Shown here piece by piece: positions 20,488 through 29,831 of a stretch of 64,000 nt of DNA. Every line of letters starts with the position of its first letter. The stretch's first letter is position 1. Where the stretch lies: positions 1 to 64,000 of the forward strand of contig NZ_LZDB01000002.1 in the NCBI RefSeq assembly GCF_001676655.1, written 5' to 3'. Position numbers and translations under genes: made by a program. Below the pieces are notes generated by a model that was given only the letters and a program-made list of their open reading frames with translations, did no database searches and was not told the origin of the DNA. This DNA comes from Perlucidibaca aquatica. Lineage in GTDB: Bacteria > Pseudomonadota > Gammaproteobacteria > Pseudomonadales > Moraxellaceae.

Positions 20488-21951
20488 TTAACCCTGACTA
20501 AAAATGAAATTGCGGAAGTTTGGCTTGCGCATCTTCATCCAGTACTTCCAAGTAAAGCCGGGCCAAATGGTGAAGTTGCGGCCGGTTTCATTGTCGATAT
20601 ACCAGCTCTTGCAGCCACCTTCGCTCCACACCATTTTCTGCAGTTCGGCTTGGATTTTGTCATTGTAGGCAGCCTCAGCCGCCGCCTTAACTTCAATGAC
20701 GTTGGCTTGCTGGCGGTCCATCTCTTCCAAGCAGGAAATAACGTACTTAATTTGCTGCTCAATCATGAAAATGATGGAGTTGTGACCCAGTGCCGTATTA
20801 GGCCCAAGCAACATGAACAAATTCGGTAAGTCTTTCAGTGTTGTGCCAAGGTAGGCGCTCATGCCGCCTGTCGTTTCACGGGTTTCAATGCCACTACGTC
20901 CGTAAATCTTTAATGGACCCAGCGGATCGGCCACATCAAAGCCGGTGCCGCAGATGATGGCATCAACCTCATGCTCAACGCCGTTGCTGTCAATGACGCT
21001 ATGGGCGCGCACTTCTTTAACGCCAGCAGCAACAACATCCACATTGTCTCGCGCTAATGCGGGGTAGTAGTTGTTGGAGAACAGTACGCGTTTGCAACCG
21101 ATGGTGTAGTTGGGCGTGAGTTTCTCTCGCAGAACGGGGTCTTTGACTTGGTTAGCGAGGTGCCAGCGTGCCAGCTTTTCAATCACGACCATGAGCTTGG
21201 GGTTAACAAAGCCCAACGCAAAGCCTTCGGCTTGCCAATAAATGCTGGCGCGGAATAACCGCTGTGAGCTTGGAATGAACTTGAATAGCTTCTTCACGTT
21301 ATCGTGCATCAGGCCGTCGGGCTTTGGCACTAACCACGGTGGCGTGCGCTGGAACAGCACCAACTTGTCGACCTTGGGGGCGATTTGCGGCACGAATTGA
21401 ATGGCGCTGGCGCCTGTACCAATAACGGCGACGCGTTTGCCAGTGAGGTCGTAATCATGGTTCCACTGGGCGGAATGGAACATCGTGCCCTTGAAGCCAT
21501 CAAGGCCCTTTACATTGGGTAGCGCCGGGCGGCTCAGACCGCCGATACCGGACACGACCACGCGAGCTGTGTAGTGATCGCCGTTACCTGTAGTGAGCTG
21601 CCAGTGCTTTTTGGCTTCAATCCAGCGCGACTCAATGAGCTCACTGTTGCCACGGAAGTGTGGCATCAAGTCATATTTGTTCGCGCACTTCTTCATGTAG
21701 GCGAGAATTTCTGCTTGGCCGGAGTAAAAACGCGACCAATCAGGATTCTGCTCGAAGGAGAACGAATACATATGCGAAGGCACATCACAGGCCGCACCAG
21801 GATAGTGGTTGTCGCGCCAGGTGCCGCCGATGTCGGCTGCTTTTTCGAGGATGATGAAGTCGCTACGGCCGGCTTTTTTCAAAAAAATGCCCATGCCGAG
21901 GCCAGAAAATCCGCTACCAATAATGGCAACGTCGTAATGAGGAATTGTCAC
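20488..21951 (-). CDS. FAD-dependent Baeyer-Villiger-type monooxygenase
   Basis: Class B flavoprotein monooxygenase of 487 residues using FAD and NADPH to insert oxygen into ketones or oxidise hetero-atoms; the natural substrate is not evident. The first Rossmann motif GSGFSGLG (12-19) binds FAD, GGTWRDNHYPGAACD is the usual following segment, and the second Rossmann motif GTGASA binds NADPH. The type I fingerprint FxGxxxHxxxW is present just before it (FKGTMFHSAQW), but the next residue is Asn where Pro or Asp is usual. It stands alone, leftward, with no esterase or alcohol dehydrogenase neighbour that would suggest a degradation pathway. Confidence 0.88.
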   Translation of the reverse strand: MTIPHYDVAIIGSGFSGLGMGIFLKKAGRSDFIILEKAADIGGTWRDNHYPGAACDVPSHMYSFSFEQNPDWSRFYSGQAEILAYMKKCANKYDLMPHFRGNSELIESRWIEAKKHWQLTTGNGDHYTARVVVSGIGGLSRPALPNVKGLDGFKGTMFHSAQWNHDYDLTGKRVAVIGTGASAIQFVPQIAPKVDKLVLFQRTPPWLVPKPDGLMHDNVKKLFKFIPSSQRLFRASIYWQAEGFALGFVNPKLMVVIEKLARWHLANQVKDPVLREKLTPNYTIGCKRVLFSNNYYPALARDNVDVVAAGVKEVRAHSVIDSNGVEHEVDAIICGTGFDVADPLGPLKIYGRSGIETRETTGGMSAYLGTTLKDLPNLFMLLGPNTALGHNSIIFMIEQQIKYVISCLEEMDRQQANVIEVKAAAEAAYNDKIQAELQKMVWSEGGCKSWYIDNETGRNFTIWPGFTWKYWMKMRKPNFRNFIFSQG

Positions 21952-22043
21952 TGATTGCTCCTGTCGCTGCTGCCGACTAAGGTCGACAATGGATGTAGCG
22001 AGAGGCTATCACGAATATGACAGTGCGTGATGTAAGGGTTTTG

Positions 22044-22071
22044 AAAATGGCCTGGTGAGCAGGCCATTTTT
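22044..22071 (-). terminator. Terminator after the SYLF gene
   Basis: AAAATGGCCTG and CAGGCCATTTT form an 11-bp stem over a five-base loop, directly after the SYLF stop codon. T-runs on both sides make it potentially bidirectional. Confidence 0.75.
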
Positions 22072-22074
22072 GGA

Positions 22075-22638
22075 TTAACGCTTGATCGGTGTGATTTTAC
22101 TGCCTTCAATGCTTAGGCTGGCCATCAGGCCTTGTTGATCAAAGATGAATGCATAGGTGTCTCCGGTGAGCGTCGTTGATGTCAGGCTTTTTGCGACGCC
22201 CTCATTCACGACAACCACATTAGGCCCAACGCCGACTTCCCAGCCCTGGCTGGTTTCCAGGTATCGCAGCGATTTCTCATTCATGAGAAACAACACATAA
22301 CCAAACGATTGAGCGCCTGCTTGCAGCCCCCAAGATGCGGAAACGGAGTTGAAGTAGCCATTGGCTGCGCCATTTTTAAGCAATACGCCTTCGCCATAGC
22401 TGCCGCCAAAAATCAGACCCGCTTTAACCACATTCGGAAATACCAGAATGCCACTGGCTTGCTTGCCCATCGCCGCGGCAACGGGGTTGCTGCGATAGAG
22501 TTTGTCGAGTGCCTGGTTGGCAGAGCGATTCAGATCTTCAGCGCTGGCCGCAGCCGCTACGGGGCTCACTAAAGCCAAAGACACCGGGGTCGCAATGCCG
22601 AGCAAAAGCGAAAGTGAAGCACTTTGAATGATATTCAT
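22075..22638 (-). CDS. YSC84/SYLF-domain lipid-binding protein
   Basis: SYLF (YSC84-related) proteins bind phospholipids; bacterial members are exported. The 187 residues begin with a signal peptide (MNIIQSASLSLLLGIATP.. cleaved near AAAASA, about 30), then a short helical stretch with the ALDKLYRSNPVA pattern, and the SYLF domain proper: GILVFPNVVKAGLIFGGSYGEG, YFNSVSASWGLQAGAQSFGY split through the middle, and a C-terminal GDTYAFIFDQQGLMA motif. The frame is open to 22671, but the ATG at 22638, preceded by AAGAAG, starts the signal peptide. It is divergent from the nitroreductase gene. Confidence 0.88.
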   Translation of the reverse strand: MNIIQSASLSLLLGIATPVSLALVSPVAAAASAEDLNRSANQALDKLYRSNPVAAAMGKQASGILVFPNVVKAGLIFGGSYGEGVLLKNGAANGYFNSVSASWGLQAGAQSFGYVLFLMNEKSLRYLETSQGWEVGVGPNVVVVNEGVAKSLTSTTLTGDTYAFIFDQQGLMASLSIEGSKITPIKR

Positions 22639-22749
22639 AACAGTCTTCTTTTGAGTGGGTTGTGCTAGCACTAACGCTCAACGTGGTATTTGGTGCGCAC
22701 ACGGAACTCACTATAGACTGAGCGCCATTTTCTTCAGGAGCAACACAGC

Positions 22750-23526
22750 ATGTCGAACTCGCCTCAAGCCAGCACCATCAGCATCAATGGCAAAGACCGT
22801 TACCATGAGCCAGCACCTGAGCACATTAATGTCGAAGAATTCCGTAAGGTGGTGATGAGCCGACGCTCGGTGCGTAAGTTCACCAGCAAGCCTATCCCTC
22901 AGACGGTTGTGGACGATTGCTTGGATATGGCTCTGCTGGCCCCGTGTTCTTCAGGGCTACAGCCTTGGGAGTTTTATGTTGTGCGCACGCCAGCCAAAAA
23001 AGCCAAGTTGGTTAAGGCTTGCATGAGTCAGCTAGCCGCGAAAACAGCCTCTGAGCTGATTGTGTGCGTCGCCCGCACCGATCGTGTTGAAGAGTTCTCG
23101 CGCAAAATGCTGCGGGAATGGCCCATGCCGGATGTACCGACCTTGGTTAAGCGCTATTACCAGCTAATCCCCTATAACTACGCGCCGGGTCCGCTGAACA
23201 GCTTCGCCATGGTGAAGAAAGCCGCGTTTGCGGTGGGTGGTCTGGTGGCTCCTGTGCCACGTGGTCCATACACCAGTTCGGAGGTGCAGCTCTGGGCTGC
23301 CAAAAGCACGGCATTAGCCTGTGAGAATTTGGTGCTGGCCTTCCGCGCTCATGGCTATGACACGTGCATGATGGAAGGCTTCGATGAGGTCCGCGTACGT
23401 AAGTTACTTAAACTAGAAGACGCTGCTTTCCCGGTCATGGTCGTTGGTGCGGGTGAGCGTGCCGATGATGGCGTATTCTGGCCTCAGGTACGTTTCGAGC
23501 GCGAACTCTTTGTGCATGAGGTCTGA
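22750..23526 (+). CDS. Nitroreductase-family flavoprotein
   Basis: An FMN-dependent oxidoreductase of the nitroreductase family, 258 residues, soluble. The phosphate-binding opening MSRRSVRKFTSKPIP (about 36-50), the LLAPCSSGLQPWEFYVV motif (61-77 region) and the late QLWAAKSTALACENLVLAFRAHGYDTCMMEGF segment, broken into the typical helices, are all visible. Substrate cannot be predicted. A CAGGAG lies before the ATG. The next gene begins one base after this stop, so the two redox enzymes are almost surely co-translated. Confidence 0.87.
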   Translation: MSNSPQASTISINGKDRYHEPAPEHINVEEFRKVVMSRRSVRKFTSKPIPQTVVDDCLDMALLAPCSSGLQPWEFYVVRTPAKKAKLVKACMSQLAAKTASELIVCVARTDRVEEFSRKMLREWPMPDVPTLVKRYYQLIPYNYAPGPLNSFAMVKKAAFAVGGLVAPVPRGPYTSSEVQLWAAKSTALACENLVLAFRAHGYDTCMMEGFDEVRVRKLLKLEDAAFPVMVVGAGERADDGVFWPQVRFERELFVHEV

Positions 23527-23527
23527 T

Positions 23528-24586
23528 ATGACGATTCAGTCATGGATGATTTATGGCGCCAACGGCTATACCGGCGAGCTGATTGCTCGTCAGGCGGTAG
23601 CGCAGGGCTTACGTCCGATGCTTGCTGGACGCAGCGCAGGAAAACTGCAGGCATTAGCCACTGAACTAGGTCTTGATTACCGGGCCTTTGGTCTTGGCCA
23701 GCCGGACACCGTAAAGGCTGGCCTGGCGGGGATCGATCTGGTGATGCATTGCGCGGGTCCGTTCTCAGCCACCAGTGCACCGATGGTTGAAGGCTGCCTC
23801 GCGGTTGGCGCGCACTACTTGGATATTACCGGTGAGGTTGCCGTATTCGAGCACATACATAGGCTGACCGCGCGGGCCCGCGAGGCCAATGTCGTGCTTT
23901 GTCCAGGTGTGGGTTTTGATGTCATCCCCACGGATTGCGTGGCGGCTAAGCTGAAGCAGCTACTGCCGGATGCAGAGTACCTTTCGTTGGGCTTCCAATC
24001 GCCCACAGGACCATCCCCTGGCACATCAAAAACACTACTGGAAGGACTGTCTAAAGGCAGCATCGAGCGCCGCGACGGGCGACTCGTTAATGTACCTATG
24101 GGCAGCAAGCATCGCGACATTGACTTCGGTCGCGGGCCACGTACGGCCATGTCTATTCCGTGGGGTGATGTGTCGACGGCATATTACACCACCGGCATCG
24201 CCAACATTGACGCGTGGATTCCCTTGCCAAAGTCGGCCATATACGGCGCCAAGGTCATGAACCTAGGCAAATCCATCTTTGGCCTGGCCTTCGTGCAAAA
24301 CTTTCTCAAGGGTCAAATTGATTTGCGCGTGAAAGGCCCCGACTTAGCCACGCGAACGGCGCAGCCGACCTATGTGTGGGGTGAGGCGCGTAATGCCGCA
24401 GGCATCACGCGAACGGTGCGTATTCGTACGAATAATGTCTACAGCCTGACGGTTGATGGGGCGTTGGCTGTGGTGACCTGGTTGCTCAACAATCAACCCA
24501 CGGGCGGCAGCTACACGCCAGCGATGTTGATGGGGCCGGAGTTGGTCGAAAGCTTACCGGGCTCGGGTACGTTCCAAGTGAGTTAA
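23528..24586 (+). CDS. Saccharopine dehydrogenase-like NAD(P)-dependent oxidoreductase
   Basis: The 352 residues begin with a Rossmann fold, WMIYGANGYTGELIA (6-20), then GRSAGKL and the family hallmark PGVGFDVIPTDCVA. This group includes mycobacterial trans-acting enoyl reductases and short saccharopine-dehydrogenase-like reductases; the real substrate is unknown and lysine metabolism should not be assumed. A hydrophobic stretch around 235-255 is typical of the family. The frame is open upstream inside the nitroreductase gene; ATG 23528, one base after that stop, begins the Rossmann strand and is chosen. Confidence 0.82.
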   Translation: MTIQSWMIYGANGYTGELIARQAVAQGLRPMLAGRSAGKLQALATELGLDYRAFGLGQPDTVKAGLAGIDLVMHCAGPFSATSAPMVEGCLAVGAHYLDITGEVAVFEHIHRLTARAREANVVLCPGVGFDVIPTDCVAAKLKQLLPDAEYLSLGFQSPTGPSPGTSKTLLEGLSKGSIERRDGRLVNVPMGSKHRDIDFGRGPRTAMSIPWGDVSTAYYTTGIANIDAWIPLPKSAIYGAKVMNLGKSIFGLAFVQNFLKGQIDLRVKGPDLATRTAQPTYVWGEARNAAGITRTVRIRTNNVYSLTVDGALAVVTWLLNNQPTGGSYTPAMLMGPELVESLPGSGTFQVS

Positions 24587-24729
24587 TGCTGGATTGGCGA
24601 TGCGTCATCCTGCGAATTCCCGCGGCCTGAAGCATCGCGTTCATTCGTCATTAGGGTAAGCTTGCTGCCGCGTTACGCGTTTGACTGAAATAGCCTGAGC
24701 CGCGTCTGACTTTTCCACAGAGATAAATC

Positions 24730-25620
24730 ATGAAAAATTTATGGGCAGCCTTTGCGATCATGTTGGCGTTTACGCTGACCACGGAAGTGGCTCATGCCAA
24801 GCGTTTTGGTGGCGGTAAGTCATTTGGCCGTACGTATCAAACCACGCCTGCACAGCCAAGCAAGTCCAGTGCTGATGCCCCTGCGCAGCGACAGCAGGCA
24901 GCCGCTCATTCAGCCGCGCAGCCTGCAAAGGCTGCAGGCAAAGGTATGATGGGCGGCCTGTTAGGTGGCTTACTGGTCGGTGGCCTGTTTGCGGCTCTCT
25001 TCGCGGGCGGTGCGTTCGAAGGTCTACAGTTTATGGACATCCTGATTGCGGCGGCGCTGGCCTTCGTTGCCTACAAGATTTTCCGTTTGCTGCGGCAGGG
25101 TAATGCGCCTGCTGGAGCCGCTACGCGTGCGCCACAGCCTGCCTATGCAGGCACGCCGAACACTGCACCTCCTGTCTTTGGCAATCGTCGAGATAACTTT
25201 GTGAGCAGCAGCCCGGTGAGTGCAGGCAGCGATGCAGTGCCTATGACGTTGCCCCTAGGCTTCGATACACCCGCTTTTCTGGATGGTGCAAAAGAACACT
25301 TCCGCACGTTGCAAGACGCCTGGAACCAGAATGATCTGGCCAAAATCGAAGAGTATGCGACGCCTGCGTTGTACGCCGAGTTGGTCGCCGAACGCGCCAG
25401 CTTGTCCGGTGCTCAACACACCGAAGTCATTCGTGTGGATTCTGAGCTGGTTCGTGCCGATGAAAAATTCGGTCTCGCCGAAGTCAGTATTCGATTCAGC
25501 GGCCGCTATCGTGATGTCGTGGAAGGTGTGGAAGAAGATTTTACCGATGTGTGGCACCTCGAACGTGATGGTTCTAAGGCCGAAAATCCTTGGCTGATTA
25601 CGGGTATTGAATCGACTTAA
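24730..25620 (+). CDS. Tim44-like domain membrane protein
   Basis: The 296-residue product has a signal-like N-terminus (MKNLWAAFAIMLAFTLTTEV, cleavage after AHA near 23), a Gln/Ala/Pro-rich low-complexity segment (35-72), a glycine-rich hydrophobic region MMGGLLGGLLVGGLFAALF followed by a second span (about 74-120), another linker, and a C-terminal Tim44 domain (about 175-296) with AKIEEYATPALYAEL. Bacterial Tim44-like proteins of this layout are common in proteobacteria; their role is not established. The exonuclease gene follows by 11 bases. Confidence 0.87.
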   Translation: MKNLWAAFAIMLAFTLTTEVAHAKRFGGGKSFGRTYQTTPAQPSKSSADAPAQRQQAAAHSAAQPAKAAGKGMMGGLLGGLLVGGLFAALFAGGAFEGLQFMDILIAAALAFVAYKIFRLLRQGNAPAGAATRAPQPAYAGTPNTAPPVFGNRRDNFVSSSPVSAGSDAVPMTLPLGFDTPAFLDGAKEHFRTLQDAWNQNDLAKIEEYATPALYAELVAERASLSGAQHTEVIRVDSELVRADEKFGLAEVSIRFSGRYRDVVEGVEEDFTDVWHLERDGSKAENPWLITGIEST

Positions 25621-25631
25621 GCGGCAGTCGC

Positions 25632-26246
25632 ATGACGCGCTACGCCGTCATCGATTTTGAAACCAACGGCCTCATGCCAGATCAAGGCGGCCGAGCCCTG
25701 GAAGTGGCCGCCGTCTTGCTGCAGGATGGCCAGATTGTCGATTCCTGGCAGAGCCTGATGAACCCCGGCGTTCGCGTGCCGCGATTCATTACCTCGCTCA
25801 CCGGCATTACGCCCATGATGATTCGCGGAGCACCCGCGCCTGAGCGGGTGATGGCTGAAATTGCTGAGTTTGTCGGTGATGCCATCTTGGTTGCCCACAA
25901 CGCCAGCTTCGACCGCAAATTCTGGCAGCATGAGCTTTCGCGAATAGACCTAGCGCATCAGCACGAATTTCTCTGCACCGTCCTCATCGCCCGCCGGCTC
26001 TATCCCTGGGCCAGCAACCACAAGCTCGCCACCCTCGTAGACCTGCACAACATCCCTGTCGACGGTCGTCATCACCGAGCTCTAGCGGATGCCAGCATGA
26101 CCGCGCACTTATTTCTGCGCATGCAAGCCGACCTGGCCGCATTATATCAAGGCGCTGAAACCAAGCCCGGCTTCCTCAACACCTACCAGAAAACCGTCAA
26201 AACTCAACTCAAGTCCGCCCCTAGCTCACCCCGAACACATGTCTGA
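25632..26246 (+). CDS. DEDDh 3'-5' exonuclease, DnaQ/PolC-epsilon family
   Basis: A 204-residue nuclease of the DnaQ superfamily. The acidic triad and general base are all visible: Asp8 and Glu10 in VIDFETNG, Asp94 in AHNASFD, and His148 with Asp153 in RHHRALAD. It is one exonuclease domain plus a short basic C-terminal tail, without the polymerase-binding or BRCT additions seen in DnaQ or DinG-like fusions, so it is not called dnaQ. It follows the Tim44-like gene closely. The palindromic element at 26285 starts shortly after its stop. Confidence 0.87.
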   Translation: MTRYAVIDFETNGLMPDQGGRALEVAAVLLQDGQIVDSWQSLMNPGVRVPRFITSLTGITPMMIRGAPAPERVMAEIAEFVGDAILVAHNASFDRKFWQHELSRIDLAHQHEFLCTVLIARRLYPWASNHKLATLVDLHNIPVDGRHHRALADASMTAHLFLRMQADLAALYQGAETKPGFLNTYQKTVKTQLKSAPSSPRTHV

Positions 26247-26284
26247 CAGCTGCGGGCTCGCCGAGCTATTTATGCACTGAAGCA

Positions 26285-26399
26285 GGTCTGGCGCTGAGGG
26301 GGAATGGTGCAGGAAACGTTCGAGGCATGGATGCCGAGAAGAGCGCTCAGGGATGGGTTCACAGCGTTTTCCAGCACCATTCCCCCTCAGCGCCAGACC
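26285..26399. mobile_element. MITE-like element with 26-bp perfect inverted ends
   Basis: The ends 26285-26310 and 26374-26399 are exact reverse complements over 26 bases, enclosing about 63 bases. Inside is a smaller palindrome, GGCAT-gg-ATGCC (26324-26335), and imperfect continuation of the end pairing (aggaaacg against cgttttcc). There is no transposase and no clear target-site duplication. The internal text reminds me of intergenic repeats in pseudomonads, but no second copy was noticed in this window. It could be a non-autonomous transposable element, a REP-type palindrome, or a transcribed hairpin. Confidence 0.55.
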
Positions 26400-26414
26400 G
26401 TCGTTAAAGCGCAT

Positions 26415-26443
26415 AAAAAAGCCCGGAACAAGTCCGGGCTTTT
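26415..26443 (-). terminator. acnB terminator
   Basis: GCCCGGA (26421-26427) and TCCGGGC (26433-26439) pair across five bases. On the minus strand the stem is followed by six Ts, ending acnB transcription 21 bases after its stop. A shorter T-run on the plus side could also stop rightward transcripts. Confidence 0.85.
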
Positions 26444-26463
26444 CGCGCATCAGTTCAACGAGA

Positions 26464-29079
26464 TCAGGTCAATTGAGCCATGTTGATCTTGTCGGCCTGA
26501 TCCGTGTACTCGCTCATCTTATCGAAGTTCAAGTAACGGTAGATGTCGGCAGACATGGCATCGAGCTTGCCTGCGTACTCCATGTACTCGGCTACGGTTG
26601 GCAGTTTGCCCATCACCGCGGCAACCGAGGCGAGCTCAGCCGAGGCCAGATAAACATCAGCGCCCTGACCGAGACGGTTCGGGAAGTTGCGGGTCGACGT
26701 GGAAACGCAGGTAGTGTTCGGCGCGACGCGAGCTTGGTTACCCATGCACAGCGAGCAGCCCGGCATTTCGGTGCGGGCACCGGCACGGCCGTAGATGTTG
26801 TAATAGCCTTCTTCCATGAGCTGGTGCTCATCCATGCGGGTCGGCGGAGCCAGCCACAGGCGGGTAGCGAGCGAACCGCCTTCCACCTTGTCGAGCAGTT
26901 TGCCGGCAGCACGGAAGTGACCGATGTTGGTCATACACGAGCCGATAAACACTTCATCGATCTTGGCGCCAGCGACTTGCGACAGTGGCTTGGCATCGTC
27001 TGGATCGTTCGGGCAGCACAGGATCGGTTCTTTGATCTCGTTCAGATCGATCTCATAGATGGTGGCGTATTCGGCATCTTTGTCAGCGCGCAACAACGAT
27101 GGGTTGGCCAGCCACTTCTCCATGGCAACAATACGACGAGCCATGGTGCGAGCATCGCCGTAGCCGTTCGAGATCATCCACTTCAGCATGGTGATGTTCG
27201 AGGTCAGGTACTCGGCAACCGACTTCTCGCTCAGGGTGATCGAGCAACCGGCGGCGGAACGCTCAGCCGAGGCATCGGACAGTTCGAACGCCTGTTCAAC
27301 AGTCAGATCTTCCAGACCTTCGATTTCCAGGATGCGACCGTTGAAGACGTTCTTCTTGCCCTTCTTCTCGATGGTCAGTTCGCCACGCTGGATGGCCGCG
27401 TAGGGAATGGCATGCACGAGGTCACGCAGGGTGATGCCAGGCTGCATCTTGCCCTTGAAGCGAACCAGTACCGATTCCGGCATGTCCAGCGGCATGACAC
27501 CGGTGGCAGCGGCGAAAGCGACCAAGCCAGAACCGGCTGGGAAGGAAATGCCGATCGGGAAACGGGTGTGCGAATCGCCGCCGGTGCCGACGGTGTCCGG
27601 CAGCAGCATGCGGTTCAGCCAGGAGTGGATGATGCCGTCACCGGGACGCAGCGAAACCCCGCCACGGTTCATGATGAAGTCCGGCAGCGTGTGGTGAGTC
27701 TTCACGTCGACGGGCTTTGGATAAGCGGCAGTGTGGCAGAACGACTGCATGACGAGGTCGGCAGAGAAGCCCAAGCAAGCCAAGTCTTTCAGCTCGTCGC
27801 GGGTCATCGGGCCGGTGGTGTCCTGGGAGCCGACGGTGGTCATGTGCGGTTCGCAGTAGGTGCCGGGACGCACACCTTGGCCTTCAGGCAGACCGCAGGC
27901 GCGGCCGACCATTTTCTGAGCCTGGGTGAAACCTTTGCCTGTGTCTGCAGGTTGAACCGGTGTACGGAACAGAGTAGAGGGTGCCAGACCCAGCGCTTCA
28001 CGAGCTTTCTTAGTCAGGCCACGGCCAATGATCAAGTTGATACGGCCACCGGCACGTACTTCGTCGAGCAGTACGGGCGTCTTCAGCGGAGCCTTAGCAA
28101 TTTCGGCGCCGTTCTTGGTGGCGGTAACTTCGGCGGATTCGTGGTTGATGTGCAGGACAATTTCATCGCCCATGTTCATCTGGCCAACATCGAGCTCAAT
28201 CGGCAGTGCGCCAGCATCTTCCATGGTGTTGAAGAAGATGGGGGCGATTTTGGAGCCGATGCAAACACCACCGTCACGCTTGTTCGGGATGTGCGGCAGG
28301 TCGTCGCCAGTGAACCACAGCACCGAGTTGGTGGCGGACTTACGGCTGGAGCCGGTGCCGACCACATCGCCGACATAGGCAACAATGTTGCCCTTGGCCT
28401 TGAGTTCTTCGATCAGCTTGAGCGGACCGACTTCACCCTGCTTAGCGGGAACGATGCCTTCGCGGGCATTCTTCAGCATGGCGTTAGCATGCAGTGGAAT
28501 GTCTGGACGGCTCCACGCATCTTGGGCTGGCGACAAATCGTCCGTGTTGGTTTCGCCGGTGACTTTGAACACCGTGACCTTGATTTCGCGAGCAACTTCC
28601 GGACGGCTGGTGAACCATTCGGCATCGGCCCAAGACTGGATGACGGCCTTGGCATAAGCGTTGCCGCCCTTGGCTTTTTCTTCCACGTCGTGGAAGGCGT
28701 CAAATACCAGTAATGTTTTCTTCAGGGCTTCAGCGGCGGTAGCGGCGAGGGCTGCATCATCTAAAGCTGCAACCAGCGGCTCGACGTTGTAGCCGCCGAG
28801 CATGGTGCCGAGCAGGTAGGTCGCGCGCTCTTTGGTCACTAGCGGGGAACTGGCTTCGCCTTTCGTGACGGCAGCCAAGAATGCAGCTTTTACATAAGCG
28901 GCTTGGTCCACGCCTGGCGGAATGCGATTTTCGAGCAAATCAACGAGGAATGCTTCTTCGCCCTTAGGCGGGTTTTTCAGTAATTCAACCAGCGAGGCAA
29001 CCTGGGCTTCATCCAGGGGCTTCGGGGGAACGCCGAGAGCGGCGCGTTCGGCAACATGTTGACGGTAGGCTTCGAGCAC
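26464..29079 (-). CDS. acnB: Aconitate hydratase B
   Basis: AcnB interconverts citrate and isocitrate in the TCA cycle using a [4Fe-4S] cluster. The 871 residues fit the E. coli enzyme (865) and keep its order: N-terminal HEAT-like domain (1-160), the swivel domain (with [16 protein letters not shown]), then the catalytic domains. Cluster cysteines lie in [13 protein letters not shown] and in [14 protein letters not shown]. The start is GTG at 29079, preceded by AGAGGAC. It is monocistronic and leftward. The 193 bases before it contain a short inverted repeat (GCTGTT 29212-29217, AACAGC 29228-29233) but no promoter I would defend. Confidence 0.98.
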   Translation of the reverse strand: MLEAYRQHVAERAALGVPPKPLDEAQVASLVELLKNPPKGEEAFLVDLLENRIPPGVDQAAYVKAAFLAAVTKGEASSPLVTKERATYLLGTMLGGYNVEPLVAALDDAALAATAAEALKKTLLVFDAFHDVEEKAKGGNAYAKAVIQSWADAEWFTSRPEVAREIKVTVFKVTGETNTDDLSPAQDAWSRPDIPLHANAMLKNAREGIVPAKQGEVGPLKLIEELKAKGNIVAYVGDVVGTGSSRKSATNSVLWFTGDDLPHIPNKRDGGVCIGSKIAPIFFNTMEDAGALPIELDVGQMNMGDEIVLHINHESAEVTATKNGAEIAKAPLKTPVLLDEVRAGGRINLIIGRGLTKKAREALGLAPSTLFRTPVQPADTGKGFTQAQKMVGRACGLPEGQGVRPGTYCEPHMTTVGSQDTTGPMTRDELKDLACLGFSADLVMQSFCHTAAYPKPVDVKTHHTLPDFIMNRGGVSLRPGDGIIHSWLNRMLLPDTVGTGGDSHTRFPIGISFPAGSGLVAFAAATGVMPLDMPESVLVRFKGKMQPGITLRDLVHAIPYAAIQRGELTIEKKGKKNVFNGRILEIEGLEDLTVEQAFELSDASAERSAAGCSITLSEKSVAEYLTSNITMLKWMISNGYGDARTMARRIVAMEKWLANPSLLRADKDAEYATIYEIDLNEIKEPILCCPNDPDDAKPLSQVAGAKIDEVFIGSCMTNIGHFRAAGKLLDKVEGGSLATRLWLAPPTRMDEHQLMEEGYYNIYGRAGARTEMPGCSLCMGNQARVAPNTTCVSTSTRNFPNRLGQGADVYLASAELASVAAVMGKLPTVAEYMEYAGKLDAMSADIYRYLNFDKMSEYTDQADKINMAQLT

Positions 29080-29272
29080 GGGGTGTGTCCTCTACGGGGG
29101 CGGCGGAATGCTGCCCCAATGGGCTGCCGTCACCGAAGCACACGGCATGCCAATTGGGGAAAGCACGAAATTCGGTTGAAAAGTGTAGCGGAAAGACCTG
29201 CTAAAAGTAAGGCTGTTCATCCTTTGCAACAGCATCCGTTAGTCTCAAATGAACAGCGACCAGTAAATCGGC

Positions 29273-29719
29273 TTATTTAAAGCCGAAGCGCTCATCCAGC
29301 GTGCCCTTATCTTGCGGGCTTTTGGTTGCGTAGTCGCGGGGGGGCTCGTAGCCGATCAGTTCGCTGTCCGCATACTGATCATAAGTGTGGGGTTCGCGAG
29401 CTTCGGGCGTACTGATGCTGGTAAATGCGTTCGCTGGATTTGAGTCTTTGCTTCGTTTCGGGTCATCGCACAGTAATTGTGCCCCTTGAATTAAGTGCTG
29501 GTGCACTTCCCGATAGCGCTGCGTCAGTTCATTAACGAGTTCGGCGGTTTCGCTGAAATGGTCACTAACATCGCTCTGATAGCGATCATGGCGCGCTTGC
29601 AAGTCTTGCAGCAGCATTTCGAGCTCTTGAACTCGGCGATCAGGCGCTTGGCGTTTCGTGAATACGACGCCCGCCGCTGCACCTAAGATAAAAATCAGCA
29701 AATAGACCAAAACACCCAT
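29273..29719 (-). CDS. zapG: YhcB/ZapG-like inner-membrane protein (DUF1043)
   Basis: ZapG (YhcB) is a small inner-membrane protein tied to cell envelope growth and division in gammaproteobacteria. The 148 residues show an N-terminal membrane span (about 4-22), a coiled-coil region (about 30-85, LEMLLQDLQARHDRYQSDV), the conserved SDHFSETAELVNELT motif, and a disordered tail. The frame is open to 29749, but the ATG at 29719 has AGGAG eight bases upstream and starts the membrane span. It is downstream of nothing on its strand and convergent with no gene. Confidence 0.88.
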   Translation of the reverse strand: MGVLVYLLIFILGAAAGVVFTKRQAPDRRVQELEMLLQDLQARHDRYQSDVSDHFSETAELVNELTQRYREVHQHLIQGAQLLCDDPKRSKDSNPANAFTSISTPEAREPHTYDQYADSELIGYEPPRDYATKSPQDKGTLDERFGFK

Positions 29720-29831
29720 CTTACGCTTCTCCTGAACAGCCGTGCTCAAACCTAATTGGCATTGGCGCGGCTAGGCACTATCTATACCATCTGCCACCAC
29801 TCGTTTGAAAGTGCAGCGTACAGGAGTGCTC

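Noticed and set aside
24598-24637. Inverted repeat GCGATGC / GCATCGC after the saccharopine-dehydrogenase-like gene
   Set aside because: Seven-bp arms with a 26-base loop and no T-run; too weak to call a terminator.
26353-28713. A 786-codon open frame on the plus strand opposite acnB
   Set aside because: It is a mirror of acnB codon bias. It resembles no known family, is low in normal domain motifs, begins inside the palindromic element and has no ribosome site.
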